In this document: piece after piece, positions 10,623 through 22,152 of the stretch | Layout: each line of letters begins with the position of its first letter | Numbering within the stretch: position 1 is the stretch's first letter | NCBI RefSeq assembly: GCF_964340395.1 | Contig: NC_135552.1 | Span: forward strand, 1,828,017 to 1,888,016 | Length of the DNA: 60,000 nucleotides | Source: Glandiceps talaboti | Lineage: Eukaryota > Hemichordata > Enteropneusta > Spengelidae | Direction of reading: 5' to 3' | Program-made: the position numbers and the translations under genes | The notes under the pieces: generated by a model | Databases searched by the model: none | What the model was told of the DNA's origin: nothing | The model's input: the letters and a program-made list of their open reading frames with translations, nothing else

Positions 10623-11696
10623 ATGGATTCTGATAAGACGAGGAACACTAAAGTTGATTTTACACTGAATGCTTCCTCTGGTGACAGTGGATTTCAGAAT
10701 AGAAGTAAAGATGTGTTTGGTCAGCTCGGTGCTTTAGAAGACAGTTACCAAAAAGATGTTACCCATAGAGGAGACGACACTGCCTTTATAAGAGATGAGG
10801 ACGAGGAAGAAGATCTTCCATCTCAAAGTCAGCATTGTGATGTCAACAAAGGTAGTGATTTCAAAAGGCCATCTCAAAGTCAGCATTGTGATGTCAACAA
10901 AGGTAGTGATTTCAAAAGGCCATCTCAAAGTCAGCATTGTGATGTCAACAAAGGTAGTGATTTCAAAAGGCCATCTCAAAGTCAGCATTGTGATGTCAAC
11001 AAAGGTAGTGATTTCAAAAGGCCTTGGCAACCTGCCAAAAGAAGACGTGATAACAGAGGGGTTCACCATAAGAAGGCACCAGACTATGTTGTACATCCAC
11101 AGAGCTGGGTAAAATACTCCCTGTCTGAAACAGGAGAAGAGGGTATAGGTTTGGGAGGTGATGATCTAAATAGGAAGATTGCTTTAGATTTCTTGAAAGG
11201 CAGAAAGAAGAAATCAGATGAAAGTCTACGTGGTGATGAGGAAAAGGTTGATGGAGAGATTAAAATAACCTTTAGAAAACCAGAACTTAAACATTCACCA
11301 GAAATCAAAAAGGAGAAAGGAAGGTCTGGGAATGGTACTATATTGCCATTTGTGGATCACATACACAGAATGCCAGAATACGTTGTTGGCAGGGACAAGA
11401 CAAAAGATTTGAAAAAGAAGACAAGTGCTACTGCAACACAAGCCACTACTTCCAGTGTAAGCTCTAATCTGCAGCTTGAACATTTGGATGAAGCCAGCAA
11501 ATCAGAAGACAGTATTATGTCACATGGGAAGAAGTTGTCACATGATCAAAGTGAAAGCCATTTAAAAGTAACAAAAGAGGCTGTCACTTCTAACCAACCA
11601 CTTGATCAACAAGATACCAATTTTAAATCATTCAAGGGAAAGGGAAATAGGAAAATACGGAAAAGGGCTAGGGAAGATGAAGATGTAGATTGGTAG
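10623..11696 (+). CDS. TSSC4: TSSC4-like U5 snRNP assembly factor
   Basis: 357-residue, largely disordered nuclear protein. TSSC4 binds U5 snRNP proteins (PRPF8, SNRNP200/BRR2) and aids snRNP assembly and recycling. Matching landmarks in order: FQNRSKDVFGQL (24-35; human FSQRSRDIF), FKRP (four times, 67-134), PDYVVHPQSWVKYSL (153-167; human PDYVAHPERWTKYSL), IALDFL, ITFRKP and a C-terminal RKRARED with acidic end. Human TSSC4 is about 330 residues, so the length fits. The start ATG lies 40 nt after an acceptor (CCCACAG at 10577-10583), so at least one upstream noncoding exon is likely. The whole coding region is in one exon. The odd feature is the quadruplicated FKRP segment. Confidence 0.9.
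   Translation: MDSDKTRNTKVDFTLNASSGDSGFQNRSKDVFGQLGALEDSYQKDVTHRGDDTAFIRDEDEEEDLPSQSQHCDVNKGSDFKRPSQSQHCDVNKGSDFKRPSQSQHCDVNKGSDFKRPSQSQHCDVNKGSDFKRPWQPAKRRRDNRGVHHKKAPDYVVHPQSWVKYSLSETGEEGIGLGGDDLNRKIALDFLKGRKKKSDESLRGDEEKVDGEIKITFRKPELKHSPEIKKEKGRSGNGTILPFVDHIHRMPEYVVGRDKTKDLKKKTSATATQATTSSVSSNLQLEHLDEASKSEDSIMSHGKKLSHDQSESHLKVTKEAVTSNQPLDQQDTNFKSFKGKGNRKIRKRAREDEDVDW
10821..11024 (+). repeat. Four 51-bp coding repeats carrying the FKRP motif
   Basis: Four consecutive 51-bp units with essentially the same bases encode SQSQHCDVNKGSDFKRP each time (the fourth runs into W). 51 is a multiple of three, so the frame is kept. A vertebrate TSSC4 has one FKRP. Confidence 0.95.
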
Positions 11697-11829
11697 CCCT
11701 TTTACTATAATATTTATAAAAAATGTATTGATTCTGAAATATGGCCTAAACCAGTGATACTAGGTCCATTCAAAGGAGTACATTTTCCATGTGGGCTCAA
11801 ATTCAATTTAAATGATTAAAATGAAATAT
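11697..11829 (+). other. Start of the TSSC4 3'UTR
   Basis: AT-rich sequence after the TAG, running into a minisatellite. No perfect AATAAA is seen before the repeat, so the cleavage site is not located. Confidence 0.4.
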
Positions 11830-12262
11830 GTGTGTGACACTGTATACATGGGGTATGTTTCACACTGTATACATGGGGTATGTTTCACACTGTATACATG
11901 GGGTATGTTTCACACTGTATACATGGGGTATGTTTCACACTGTATACATGGGGTATGTTTCACACTGTATACATGGGGTATGTTTCACACTGTATACATG
12001 GGGTATGTTTCACACTGTATACATGGTATGTTTCACACTGTATACATGGGGTATGTTTCACACTGTATACATGGGGTATGTTTCACACTGTATACATGGG
12101 GTATGTTTCACACTGTATACATGGGGTATGTTTCACACTGTATACATGGTATGTTTCACACTGTATACATGGGGTATGTTTCACACTGTATACATGGGGT
12201 ATGTTTCACACTGTATACACGGGGTATGTTTCACACTGTATACATGGGGTATGTTTCACACT
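11830..12262. repeat. 25-bp minisatellite, about 17 copies
   Basis: Unit TGTTTCACACTGTATACATG plus GGGTA; a few units are 22 bp (GGG lost). 25 is not a multiple of three and the unit lacks stops, so all three plus frames stay open for 136-185 codons. These are repeat artefacts, not genes. It begins about 130 bp past the TSSC4 stop. Confidence 0.95.
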
Positions 12263-12574
12263 ACATCAGTTGTCTATAATACTATTTTAGCCAATGATTT
12301 GACAGTTGAATTTAATGCAGCCGATGTTTTATCTTTATTCTCCATCAAAGCCAAAAGATGGTTTATCATTAATTCTGTGACTTAATTGGAAAGACAAAAA
12401 ATTTTATAAGACATAGAAGTTTGACTGATGTGTGATTCTCATTACCTGGATAGCATTTTAACACCTAGGTATCATGTGTCATGAAAATATTAAATGATCA
12501 TTAAAATTTTGATTTCTTGGAGGTAACCATGGCTTCTACGCCATGCATGCAGTACTACCGGGGTAGACCCCCTT

Positions 12575-12985
12575 ATTCCATTTTGACCCTCTAGCATGAG
12601 GTGAAATGTTACCTAAAATAAACCCCATTTTGACCCTCTATCATGAGGTGAAATATTACTGAGATTAAACCCCATTTTCACCCTCTAGCATGTGAAATGT
12701 TACTGGGAATAAACCCTATTTTGACCCTCTAGCATGAGGTGAAACGTTACTGAAAATAAACCCCATTTTGACCCTCTAGCATGTGAAATGTTACTGAAAA
12801 TAAACCCTATTTTGACCCTCTAGCGTGTGAAATGTTACTGGGAATACACCCCATTTTGACCCTCTAGCATGAGGTGAAACGTTATGAAAATAACCCCCAT
12901 TTTGACCCTCTAGCATGTGAAATGTTACTGAAAATAAACCCCATTTTGACCCTCTCGTATGAGGTGAAATATTACTGAGAATGAA
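12575..12985. repeat. 40-45-bp tandem repeat, about 9 copies
   Basis: Units with AAACCCCATTTTGACCCTCT then AGCATGAGGTGAAATGTTACTG recur; a 4-5-base GAGGT deletion alternates between units. Confidence 0.9.
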
Positions 12986-13149
12986 ATGCTAAAATTATCA
13001 CAAGGTTGATGTATGCAAGGTACAGTTTCTCTCTTTTTAATACATGATTATAAATAAAAGTAAGGAGTCCAGTTAAATCAAAATTTTGGTAAAGAGTTCC
13101 ATTAAATTGTGATATTGCCAAAGCACAGCTGTTATTGGCTGCTATTTTT

Positions 13150-13300
13150 TGTCTCCCAAAGGGAGACTATTATGATGGATTCTGTCTGTCTGTCTATACA
13201 TTCGTAATTCGTAATTTCTCAGAACGATTTCCATCTAACCTGACACAATGATCACATCAGATGGGACAAATTCACGTCACTTTGTTTCTTGACAAATGCA
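13150..13300 (+). repeat. Head of repeat R3 (GTCTCCC palindrome)
   Basis: GTCTCCCAAAGGGAGAC is a perfect inverted repeat, followed by a CTGTCTGTCTGT run. Related heads (AGTCTCT..AAAGGGGGACTATT) start similar repeats at 45855 and 47335. Confidence 0.55.
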
Positions 13301-13488
13301 AATTTGACCGAATTGCAGTCATATTTGTTCTTTTGCATAGCGTTACATGGAATTATCATGTGCAAAATTTTATAGAGGAATGCAATTACCTTTTCTTTTG
13401 TTGACGCACATAAACAGAATCTTATAGACAATTTTCCAGACTCCATGAATCAATGGGAAAACACTGTGCATTGTGTTTGACTAATTAC

Positions 13489-13491
<3 letters not shown>

Positions 13492-13535
<44 letters not shown>

Positions 13536-13548
13536 GGAGGGGGGGGGT
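13492..13548. repeat. (TG)n and G-rich microsatellite
   Basis: About 18 TG dinucleotides, then a G-run. From 13300 to 14340 I see nothing else that I can name. Confidence 0.9.
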
Positions 13549-14344
13549 CACATACGCAGAAATACTGTGTACAATTTTCCAGGATTTGTTTTATAATCTG
13601 TTTTGTCTATCTGTGTGTTGGCATTATCTGCAATGGTTGCTTTCCAGTGATAAAGTATTGCAGATTCTACTGATCAATATTGCAGGAAGTTACTTGTTAT
13701 CCCATTGTATTTGCTAAAAATGGAATCATAATTCATATGTTAGGAAAGTGCCAGAGTTATCAAATACATCTTCTATTTTCTTTACACCAGCTTGATACCA
13801 GTCTTTGTAAAATAATGGACTATTGCTTTTGGTAACAATAAAGTGATTAAACCAAACAGATTCCATATAATTTATATCTCATTTTTTGTTTGTGGTTCAG
13901 TATGATTTAGCTGGCAATACATAAATCATATAGTGGAGCACATTAACAACAACTGTATTGCCATACATTGTAAATAATCCATCCTCAAACGCATCGACAC
14001 TGCCACTTTAGAAAATCAGAACCAACTTGGGCATTTGGTTGCTAGTCGCAATGGCAGATAAAGGAAACATATTTAAATATAAGAATTCCTTCGAAGCAAT
14101 TTGTAATATTGTAGTGCCAACCTACACATCTGAAAATAAATAAGACCATGCAATTATTGTCTTATTTATCAGTTACATCAATCTTCACCCCTCAAAACAC
14201 ACACATTTATAGACCGAACTACTTTATTCTAACAGTAGCAGTTGACTTCAACATTCATACAAAATGTACACAATGAGATATTTCTTTAAACAATACATGT
14301 AAGCTTAGCAAGGAGAGATTTCACATCGAGCTTTAACCTATTTT

Positions 14345-15195
14345 TGAATTTATTTATTTATTAATCTTTCATATACAGACACCATTTCAGTGCTTTAGCA
14401 CTGTTCTCCCAATGGAACCTGTTGTAAGATTACGTACACTGTTCTCCCAATGGAACCTGTTGTAAGATTACGTACACTGTTCTCCCAATGGAACCTGTCG
14501 TAAGATTACGTACACTGTTCTCCCAATGGAACCTGTCGTAAGATTACGTACACTGTTCTCCCAATGGAACCTGTCGTAAGATTACGTACACTGTTCTCCC
14601 AATGGAACCTGTTGTAAGATTACGTACACTGTTCTCCCAATGGAACCTGTCGTAAGATTACGTACACTGTTCTCCCAATGGAACCTGTCGTAAGATTACG
14701 TACACTGTTCTCCCAATGGAACCTGTCGTAAGATTACGTACACTGTTCTCCCAATGGAACCTGTCGTAAGATTACGTACACTGTTCTCCCAATGGAACCT
14801 GTCGTAAGATTACGTACACTGTTCTCCCAATGGAACCTGTCGTAAGATTACGTACACTGTTCTCCCAATGAACCTGTCGTAAGATTACGTACACAGAAAA
14901 ACAAAACAAATAGGGACAAACCAGGACAACAAGTTACAGATGCACAGTGTACTTTAAGAGATATCCACTTACATTACCAGACTACATTCTTATATATCGA
15001 TGAGTTCGGAGCTGATCTTATGGATAGGGGTAGATTGTTCCATAGAACAGCACCACTATAGTGAAATGCCCGTTTCCCATATTCAGTTTTAACTGTAGGG
15101 ATGTATATGTTACCTTTACTGGCCTGTCTTGTGTTATGAAGATGAAGTTTGTTGGAAAGATTGAACATTTCAGTGAGGTAAATATTCTTGGAGAT
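14345..15195 (-). pseudogene. LINE 3' end with an expanded tandem repeat
   Basis: On the minus strand, 15180-14974 reads SKNIYLTEMFNLSNKLHLHN, then KTEYGKRAFHYSGAVLWNNL ending PLSIRSA. This is the C-terminal motif of ORF2 in Jockey/CR1-like LINEs (H..NTR...G.RSF.Y.GA.LWN.LP). The tail is GTGCTAAAGCACTGAAATGG then an AATAAATAAATAAAT run at about 14350. Between them sits the 38-bp array, so the 3' region was expanded in place. Confidence 0.85.
14398..14893. repeat. 38-bp tandem repeat, 13 copies, inside a LINE 3' end
   Basis: The unit CACTGTTCTCCCAATGGAAC plus CTGTCGTAAGATTACGTA repeats 13 times with only a C/T change (GTC/GTT) and one 1-bp deletion. There are no unique spacers, so it is not a CRISPR-like array. 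Confidence 0.95.
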
Positions 15196-15361
15196 ACTTA
15201 ACAGGCACGTTTACCCCTTTAATCTTTTGTACAACAACAGCATAACCATGATCGCAAGTGGGGAGGATATTCCCACACCCCTACCTCCCCCGCCAGTCTA
15301 AGAACTTTTTTTTAAAACAAGGACATATGGGAGTATATTTGGCAGCACAAGATTTCATATG

Positions 15362-15409
15362 TACGCACATACATACATACATACATACATACATACATAC
15401 CGTACATAC

Positions 15410-15440
<31 letters not shown>

Positions 15441-15636
15441 CATACATACATACATGTATACATACATACATACATACATACATACATACATACATACATA
15501 CATACATACATACATACATGCATACATACACACACACACACATACATACATACATACATACATACATACATACATACATACATACATACATACATACATA
15601 CATACATACATACATGTATACATACATACATACATC
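15362..15636. repeat. (CATA)n microsatellite, 275 bp
   Basis: Nearly pure CATA repeats with small interruptions (CACA, ATGTATA). The ORFs on both strands are artefacts of the repeat. Confidence 0.97.
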
Positions 15637-16090
15637 AAATTCAATCACCTTGAATACCAAACTTTCTCAAAGCAGTGCTGTAGAAGAGGTGTTAACTGAT
15701 GTAACATGACTGGTTAATTGGCGATTTACTGTATTCATATTTTCACCATTGTACACATATCTACTGTGAGCCATATATATATGAATATATATACAACCAA
15801 CATGGTCACTTTCATAGCTTGACATCCAGTTTTTCCTATTATAGCAAGATTTTAGGTGTTTGCTTTCTGGTACAAAATATTTACAGATAGCTTCCAAAGT
15901 TTAGAGAAGTCAGACAATTTGTTTAACAAATGTTGCAATCCAATTACACTAGTACTGAAAAGACCTAGGGCAAATGTAAAATTCTGATGGTAATACCTAA
16001 ACAAATATTTCTTGCTACACATTTATACATATCATAAAAAAGATAGGGAAAAGATGTGAAATTACATACCCTCGTTGCAACCCAGAGCTA

Positions 16091-17579
16091 AGGGACCTGT
16101 CAGTTTCTCCAGCCGTGTTGAGGAGGGGGGCGGTGGATTCTTCCATCGGGTCGACAAAAACTCACTGACCCCCCCCCCCCCCATCTGTAAAACCGAAAAC
16201 AGCCTGACCCCCCCATCACTTAATTTTAAAACATGCTGACCCCCCCCCCCCATTATATCATATGTGACATGATAGGTATTTTTTGATCGTGACTCATTCT
16301 AGACTGTTTGACTGTCTTGCAAATACTTTATAAAGCAAGGTTTTTATAAGGTAAGACTTGGATGTGTCTACCTCATCTGGGGGTCCTGGGGGTCTCCCCA
16401 AGAAGCCATGGAGGCTTTTTGACTCTTAAAGCCAATTTTAGGCTATGCAGACCATTTCAAGCAATAACATCCAACTTCACAAGACAGCAAGTATCAGAAA
16501 CTATTCGTTATAACTTACAAAGGGTTGAAATATGTTCTTAAAAAGTTAAATGACATTATAATAAAGGTCAGCACATCTAATGGTAGTATCATTGGTAGGG
16601 GAGATTAGAGGTTTTAGGCAATTTTAGTCTATCTTGGCAAACATTTCACATTTTTAAAAGACGGTATGATCTCAAATTAGCATAGGGTGAAAATATTTAG
16701 GAAAAGTTTAATATCATTATGACAGTAAAACTGTTGGTTGAATGCAGAGTGACCTCTGGCGGTGAGGGAGTCCTTGGGGGTTGTCGTCCTGACAGATCTG
16801 GAGTTTTTTGTTTCTATTAAGGCAACTTTTAGGTTATTCATAACCTTTGAGGTAATATTTCCCAGCTTTGAAAAGCTAACGTAAATGTAAGTTTTAAACG
16901 AGTTTCCCATGTCACGTAAAAATGGGCCCGTAACATTGGTACAGGGACATCAATATTGCAAGTTTTACTAAAGTCACCGGTATGTTAGAGAACTTTTAGG
17001 TGTTCATACCTAGTGTATAATAGAAAGTGGAATCTGATGAGATGTGGTGATTTGTAATGTCCATAACATGTAGTATCCGAAATAGAAAGTGTATTAATCC
17101 CTTCTGACAAGTTCATACTGACGATCGCGAGTAGAACAATTAGATTAACTTCTTTTATAAATTATCAATGAAGATTACCACTACGAAACGTTCAATTTCA
17201 CTTTTGCCCCGAAGTGCAATATAAGTGAAGCATTGATTGTGAAACAGCCAAGCATTTACATGACATGTTCTGTAACTAGTGTGGTAGCTAGGTAATACAT
17301 GTATATGTATATGTATAGTTATATTTGAACTAATAATTAATATTAAAGAATTCATGTAAGCAACAGGGACAAGAACAACTATTTACATGTACCAAATTTC
17401 AGACAAGGCAATATGCCATTATAGAAAAGGATTTTTTTCCATCACAAGCCAAATAAAATGACCCCCCCCCCCCAGTCACAATATTCAAAACAGCATGACC
17501 CCCTACCGGCAATTTCAAAAACAGGGTGACCCCCACCAATCGACAATCCACCCCCCCCTGAACAAACTGATCGGTCCCT
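16091..17579 (+). mobile_element. TIR element family T, copy B (1489 bp)
   Basis: Starts AGGGACCTGTCAGTTTCTCC; the right end reads AAACTGATCGGTCCCT, giving terminal inverted repeats. C-tract motifs lie close to both ends, all on the same strand: TCACTGAC-C(n), AAAACAGCCTGAC-C(n) and AAAACATGCTGAC-C(n) on the left; AAAATGAC-C(n), AAAACAGCATGAC-C(n) and AAAACAGGGTGAC-C(n) on the right. The middle matches copies A and C base for base over long stretches. No transposase ORF, so non-autonomous. Confidence 0.85.
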
Positions 17580-17640
17580 GAAAGTGAAAACCGATCAGTC
17601 AGTCCTTGCGTGTTTTATTACTGACTTAAAATTCAATACT

Positions 17641-17690
17641 ATATATATATAGTATATCTGTGTCTATATATATATATATATATATATACC
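17641..17690. repeat. (TA)n microsatellite
   Basis: Two TA-rich blocks close to the end of family T copy B. Confidence 0.85.
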
Positions 17691-18039
17691 AATTTCTCGT
17701 CCAATCTCAACAAACACGAGTACTGGGATTGCATAAAGTAATTTCTCCGGGCCTGAGGTACTATTGTTGGTGTCACTTTGGATACAAGTTCTCTGTCTGG
17801 GGAATACAGTAAGAATGAAACACTCGCCACACAAATATTTTGGAGTTTTCACACTTGTATATAATATTATTACAATCAAAATAAATATACTTATATACAT
17901 CAATATCGACAGTGAATATATTACGAATGGGATAATTAATAATGAAATAAATTAACTATCCAATATACAATCTATGCAATATAATCTTACAGGTTAAATA
18001 AATTAATTGCAGTAGTACAATAAATAAATTAATTGTTGA

Positions 18040-18362
18040 ATGAATTAACTGCAATGCGGCGACAATATTACAATGAATTAATACTTAAATAATGTAATCT
18101 CTATATATCTTAAACTTAATTAACAATAGAGTTGATCAGTATCAAACACACAGTATTGCAATTCAATCAATCAATGATCTGTAATATACAAGTAGACTGG
18201 AATAAATTAATTACAATATGGCAGTAATATTATAATGAACTGTTACTTGAATAAATTAATCATGATATGTCTTAAACTTAATTAACAATAGAGTTGATCA
18301 GTATCAAACACACAGTTTTGCAATTCAATCAATCAATGATCTGTAATATACAAGTAGACAAT
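18040..18362 (+). repeat. 161-bp tandem duplication
   Basis: The block TCTTAAACTTAATTAACAAT followed by AGAGTTGATCAGTATCAAAC appears at 18109 and 18270 with nearly identical sequence through CTGTAATATACAAGTAGAC. It is AT-rich and noncoding. Confidence 0.85.
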
Positions 18363-18470
18363 TGATTTCCCAAGATTAAATAGATGAGATACTATACAAT
18401 GAATTCAGAGTTTACTTCATCAATATTCCCCTATAACGTTTGCCAATCAATTCAATTAGTCTGAAGTACG

Positions 18471-18522
18471 GTGGCCCACATACGGCGGCCCACTACGGTG
18501 GCCCACATATGGTGGCCTACAG
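18471..18522. repeat. Short 17-19-bp repeat (GGTGGCCCACA)
   Basis: Four tandem units of TACGGTGGCCCACA-like sequence, GC-rich within AT-rich DNA. Confidence 0.7.
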
Positions 18523-18559
18523 GTGACAGACGAAAACTAAATGTTTGCTTCAAATAATT

Positions 18560-19290
18560 GATTTTTGATGGCAAAATATTTAATAAAAGGATAACACTTT
18601 TATTTCATATGACAAACATTAATTTCTTGGGTCAATATAGAAGTATCAAAGCAAAAAACTACAATTTCTGTGACAAATAAATTCTTTTTATTGTGGCCCA
18701 AACTTTACTTTCGAGTGATAACATTTAAGTTGCGGGATAAAATGTTTAATTGTTGGTGCAATGTTTGAAACATTAGAACCGTTTGTTCTAAAGTTTTCTT
18801 ACAAGACTTAAAATACCTCATTGCAAATTATTAATCCTTAGAGCAGTACACCAGGTTTTCGTGTAAAAACTCTAATTTTGTGTAAAAAGTATTTAAATGT
18901 CAAGCCGGAATATGAATTTAAGTCCATTACAATCTTATACTCTGCTGACTGCAGAAACAAACATTTGTTACCATACATACAACCTCCTTTTCTTATCGCC
19001 GGACGAGATTTACTTAACACAGGATGCAACATTAATGTTTGGGGACGAAACATTAATATGCGAGGACAAAACTTTCTTTTTGCTTGACGGAAGTTGGACT
19101 GCATGACGGAAATTGATTATATATCCCACAATCCTCGGCACACTCTTGGTGGCTATTTCAACTTCGCGACTAGCATAATATCTGATCATGTCAAGTGGTT
19201 TTCATGTCAATTGTTTCCAGTGTATTAATGGGTTTTTTTAAAGTTAATAAAGGACGGAAACACCATTCCCATCAATACTGGTACTCCTGG
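18560..19290. other. No recognised feature
   Basis: Overlapping ORFs of 69-88 codons exist on both strands at 18838-19106, but none shows a known motif, and open frames on both strands argue against a gene. Confidence 0.5.
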
Positions 19291-19293
19291 ACC

Positions 19294-19474
19294 CAATCTG
19301 ATTAAAATCTGATGTGGTGAAAGCAGCTAAATGCTTTATTTACCTCTATTTCCATCGTTTTGTGATGTTTCCCACGCAGGCGGCGATCACTCGGAACAAA
19401 AACAAGCGACACAAACTATGGAAATAAATAAAGCATTTTAGCTGCTTTCACCACATCAGATTGTAATCAGATTG
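19294..19474. mobile_element. 181-bp foldback MITE with 9-bp target duplication
   Basis: The first 48 bases (CAATCTGATTAAAATCTGAT then GTGGTGAAAGCAGCTAAATG) are inverted at the end with one mismatch and one 1-base indel. The flanks are identical 9-mers, TCCTGGACC at 19285-19293 and 19475-19483. Long TIRs with a 9-bp duplication are typical of Mutator-like elements; that assignment is inference. Confidence 0.9.
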
Positions 19475-20043
19475 TCCTGGACCAATAGGGAAAATGGACC
19501 GATCGCATTCTCAAGAATTAAAAGTTATATTGAAAATGACAGTGTCCTGTAGAATAGTTGTAGAATATATATCATGAGAGTTGGACCCTGAATGCACAAC
19601 ACCTCGAAAAACAGACAGACTAAAAACGAAGAATGTTCCTCTGCCCTAGACATTCCGACGCTGATCTAGGTACTGAGAATGGCACTGTGACTGTAATATA
19701 GTGCTTTGGTTTGGGATGACACAGATGCTCATAGATATGCGACTTCACGACATAATCACAGAATTGAGGCCTGTTATCGAGCGATTACAAAGAGTATTTC
19801 AGTTCTGAATTTATGGCAGGGGGTCTGAGGACAAATGGGGGGGGGGCAACAAATTGGAGGTTTTAAGGGGAGGGACATGGAAATTCTGATCATTTGAAAG
19901 GGGAGGGGCACGAAATGTTTAGCTCATGATTTGAACCAAAGTACACCTCGGGAGTGGTCGTTTACCGAGTACATTTGAACATTTCTTGCAGCTTTGCCAC
20001 AATGAATTCAAAAGCCTACGATGGGTGATTACTATACGAAATA

Positions 20044-20092
<49 letters not shown>

Positions 20093-20231
20093 GCGTGCGT
20101 GCGTGCGTGTATGTATGTATGTATGTATGTATGTATGTATGTATGTATGTATGTATGTATGTATGTATGTATGTATGTATGTATGTGTATGCAAGCATGC
20201 ATGCATGCATGTGTGTGTTGTGTTGTTTGTT

Positions 20232-20303
<72 letters not shown>

Positions 20304-20308
20304 TGTGA
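20044..20308. repeat. Compound microsatellite (GTCT)n (GTAT)n (GT)n
   Basis: Consecutive GTCT, GTGC, GTAT, GCAT, GTTT and GT blocks. All ORFs across it are repeat artefacts. Confidence 0.97.
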
Positions 20309-20339
20309 AACCATGAAATTCTTTGCTGATATTTTGTTT

Positions 20340-21170
20340 CAATCACATGTTGCTCTCGTTTAGTTGGAATTTGGTTTTAGTGGACATGATCTAATCACCA
20401 ACTTTAATCACAAGCAAAACATGTACTATTAAAAGGCCATGATGTATTCTTGTGTATGCTCCCAATATAAGAAATCGATGTCAAAAAATTAGATTTTCAC
20501 TTTCCATGGGGATAACTTTTGAAAAGACAATTAATATAAGCACCTTAAAAAGTTAAAATTGTGTTACTATACACACCAATGACGCTATTGTATATTTTCT
20601 CAGTTTAGTCGCCTGGTGGCGCTGTTCATGCTGCAAACTATAGCATCTTTTCGTGATTCTATTTATTGCTAGAATGAATACTTTGAAACCGACATTTTTT
20701 GATGTTTATCCAAGTAAGCTTATTCTTCAATATATCATGAATTACTTCAGAGATGCCTCTTACATACAATGAAATCAAAAGATTATGTAAATAAAATCCC
20801 TTGGAAAAAAAGTAAGTTAGTTTCACCAAGATCTATAATTGAGATTCACCCGTTGTTTTAATGTATTCATATCATTACTACTTTGCCCACGTTAACACAC
20901 TACCAAAACTTTAAAAGGTACTTATAAGACGAAATATCATTTACAATGTACTGATAATTGGTTTTATTTATGGACATTGAAAAAAAATGCTATGGATTCA
21001 CGCGGCATTTTGAATTCTAAAACAAAACACGGGGGTGATTATTATGAGATTGAGATTGAGATTTTAGATTTATCGTTTTGTGGGCATTTTGAACGCCGTT
21101 TTCTTTTTTTTTCTTTTTTCTTTTTTTTTTGGGGGGGGCTTGTTCAGCGCCTTTGAAAATTACTGTGTGC
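20340..21170. other. No recognised feature
   Basis: AT-rich unique sequence; ends with a T-rich and G-run stretch at 21103-21138. Confidence 0.5.
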
Positions 21171-21171
21171 T

Positions 21172-21363
<192 letters not shown>

Positions 21364-21531
21364 AAAAAATGACATTTGCCATAAGCAAAGCTGTAGGGCA
21401 TGTAGTCGATAAACATAAAGTGTGCGATGACATTCTACAAAACATTAAAACTGTTACACGCTATCTGGAACTACATTATAGCATGTAGTACGAGACGCAT
21501 ATAAGTGCGACCGCACAAAGTCTAAATATTA

Positions 21532-21567
21532 GTATCACGTGTGGTATTAATTACTAACACGTGATAC
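21532..21567. repeat. Inverted repeat with two CACGTG cores
   Basis: GTATCACGTGT and ACACGTGATAC flank a 14-base AT spacer. Each arm contains the E-box CACGTG. Confidence 0.75.
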
Positions 21568-22152
21568 GGATATTTTTTTTCTTTCTTCTCCTTTTAAACA
21601 CAGATTCAAACATATTTGCATTCGTGTAGATTAGTGTATCTTGCAACAGTATGGTTGCCATACGAGAAAATAATGGCATCGTTATCATTGATTAATACAA
21701 GAGATCATCTCCAAAAGTCTTCGTAACGAAGGGAGAGTTGTCCCTTGGAACATCCATGCACAAATCTGGAAAACAATATTGTATTATAATAAGTATTCAA
21801 TTTAGTTGTAATGGATGATTGCACAATCATAGGGGTAGGTATTCTTTCTATCTGCTTGTTCGGGTTGGAAAAAAATTGTCAAATTGGGCAAAATTCGTTA
21901 TGTCTGATTGGAATGTGAAGACCCATGGAGGGGTTGTGGAGTAAAGATGTTGACGCCAGTCCTGACGATCAGATGTCGGAATCGAGTGTGTCCATCTAGT
22001 CTTTGGGAGTTCTGGCCTTGAGCCATGCCAGTTAGATACAAACACAGGTATTGATGAATGTAGTACCTTCACTCAATTCACTGGTGGTAGTAGTGGGAAA
22101 TAACCAATTGCATTTCAAACTATCGATGTGGTGGCATGCAGTTGTACACTTT

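Noticed and set aside
10734-11112. ORFs of 105-120 codons antisense or out of frame to TSSC4
   Set aside because: Shadows made by the four 51-bp repeats, which keep every frame open.
11812-12385. Three overlapping ORFs of 136-185 codons
   Set aside because: Caused by a 25-bp repeat without stops that shifts through all frames; the peptide is only the repeat read in three phases.
14398-14893. CRISPR-like array
   Set aside because: Direct 38-bp units with no unique spacers, in eukaryotic DNA inside a LINE 3' end.
15258-15709. Tyr/Ile/His/Thr-rich ORFs
   Set aside because: Translations of a (CATA)n microsatellite on both strands.
18838-19106. Three overlapping ORFs on both strands
   Set aside because: Open on both strands with no motif, splice signal or homology that I recognise.
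19801-19915. Further family T copy
   Set aside because: G-rich and similar in style (GGGGG, GGGGAGGGACATGG), but I could not align termini or subterminal motifs.
19919-20363. Cys/Val and Thr/His ORFs
   Set aside because: Translations of GTCT, GTAT and GT microsatellites.
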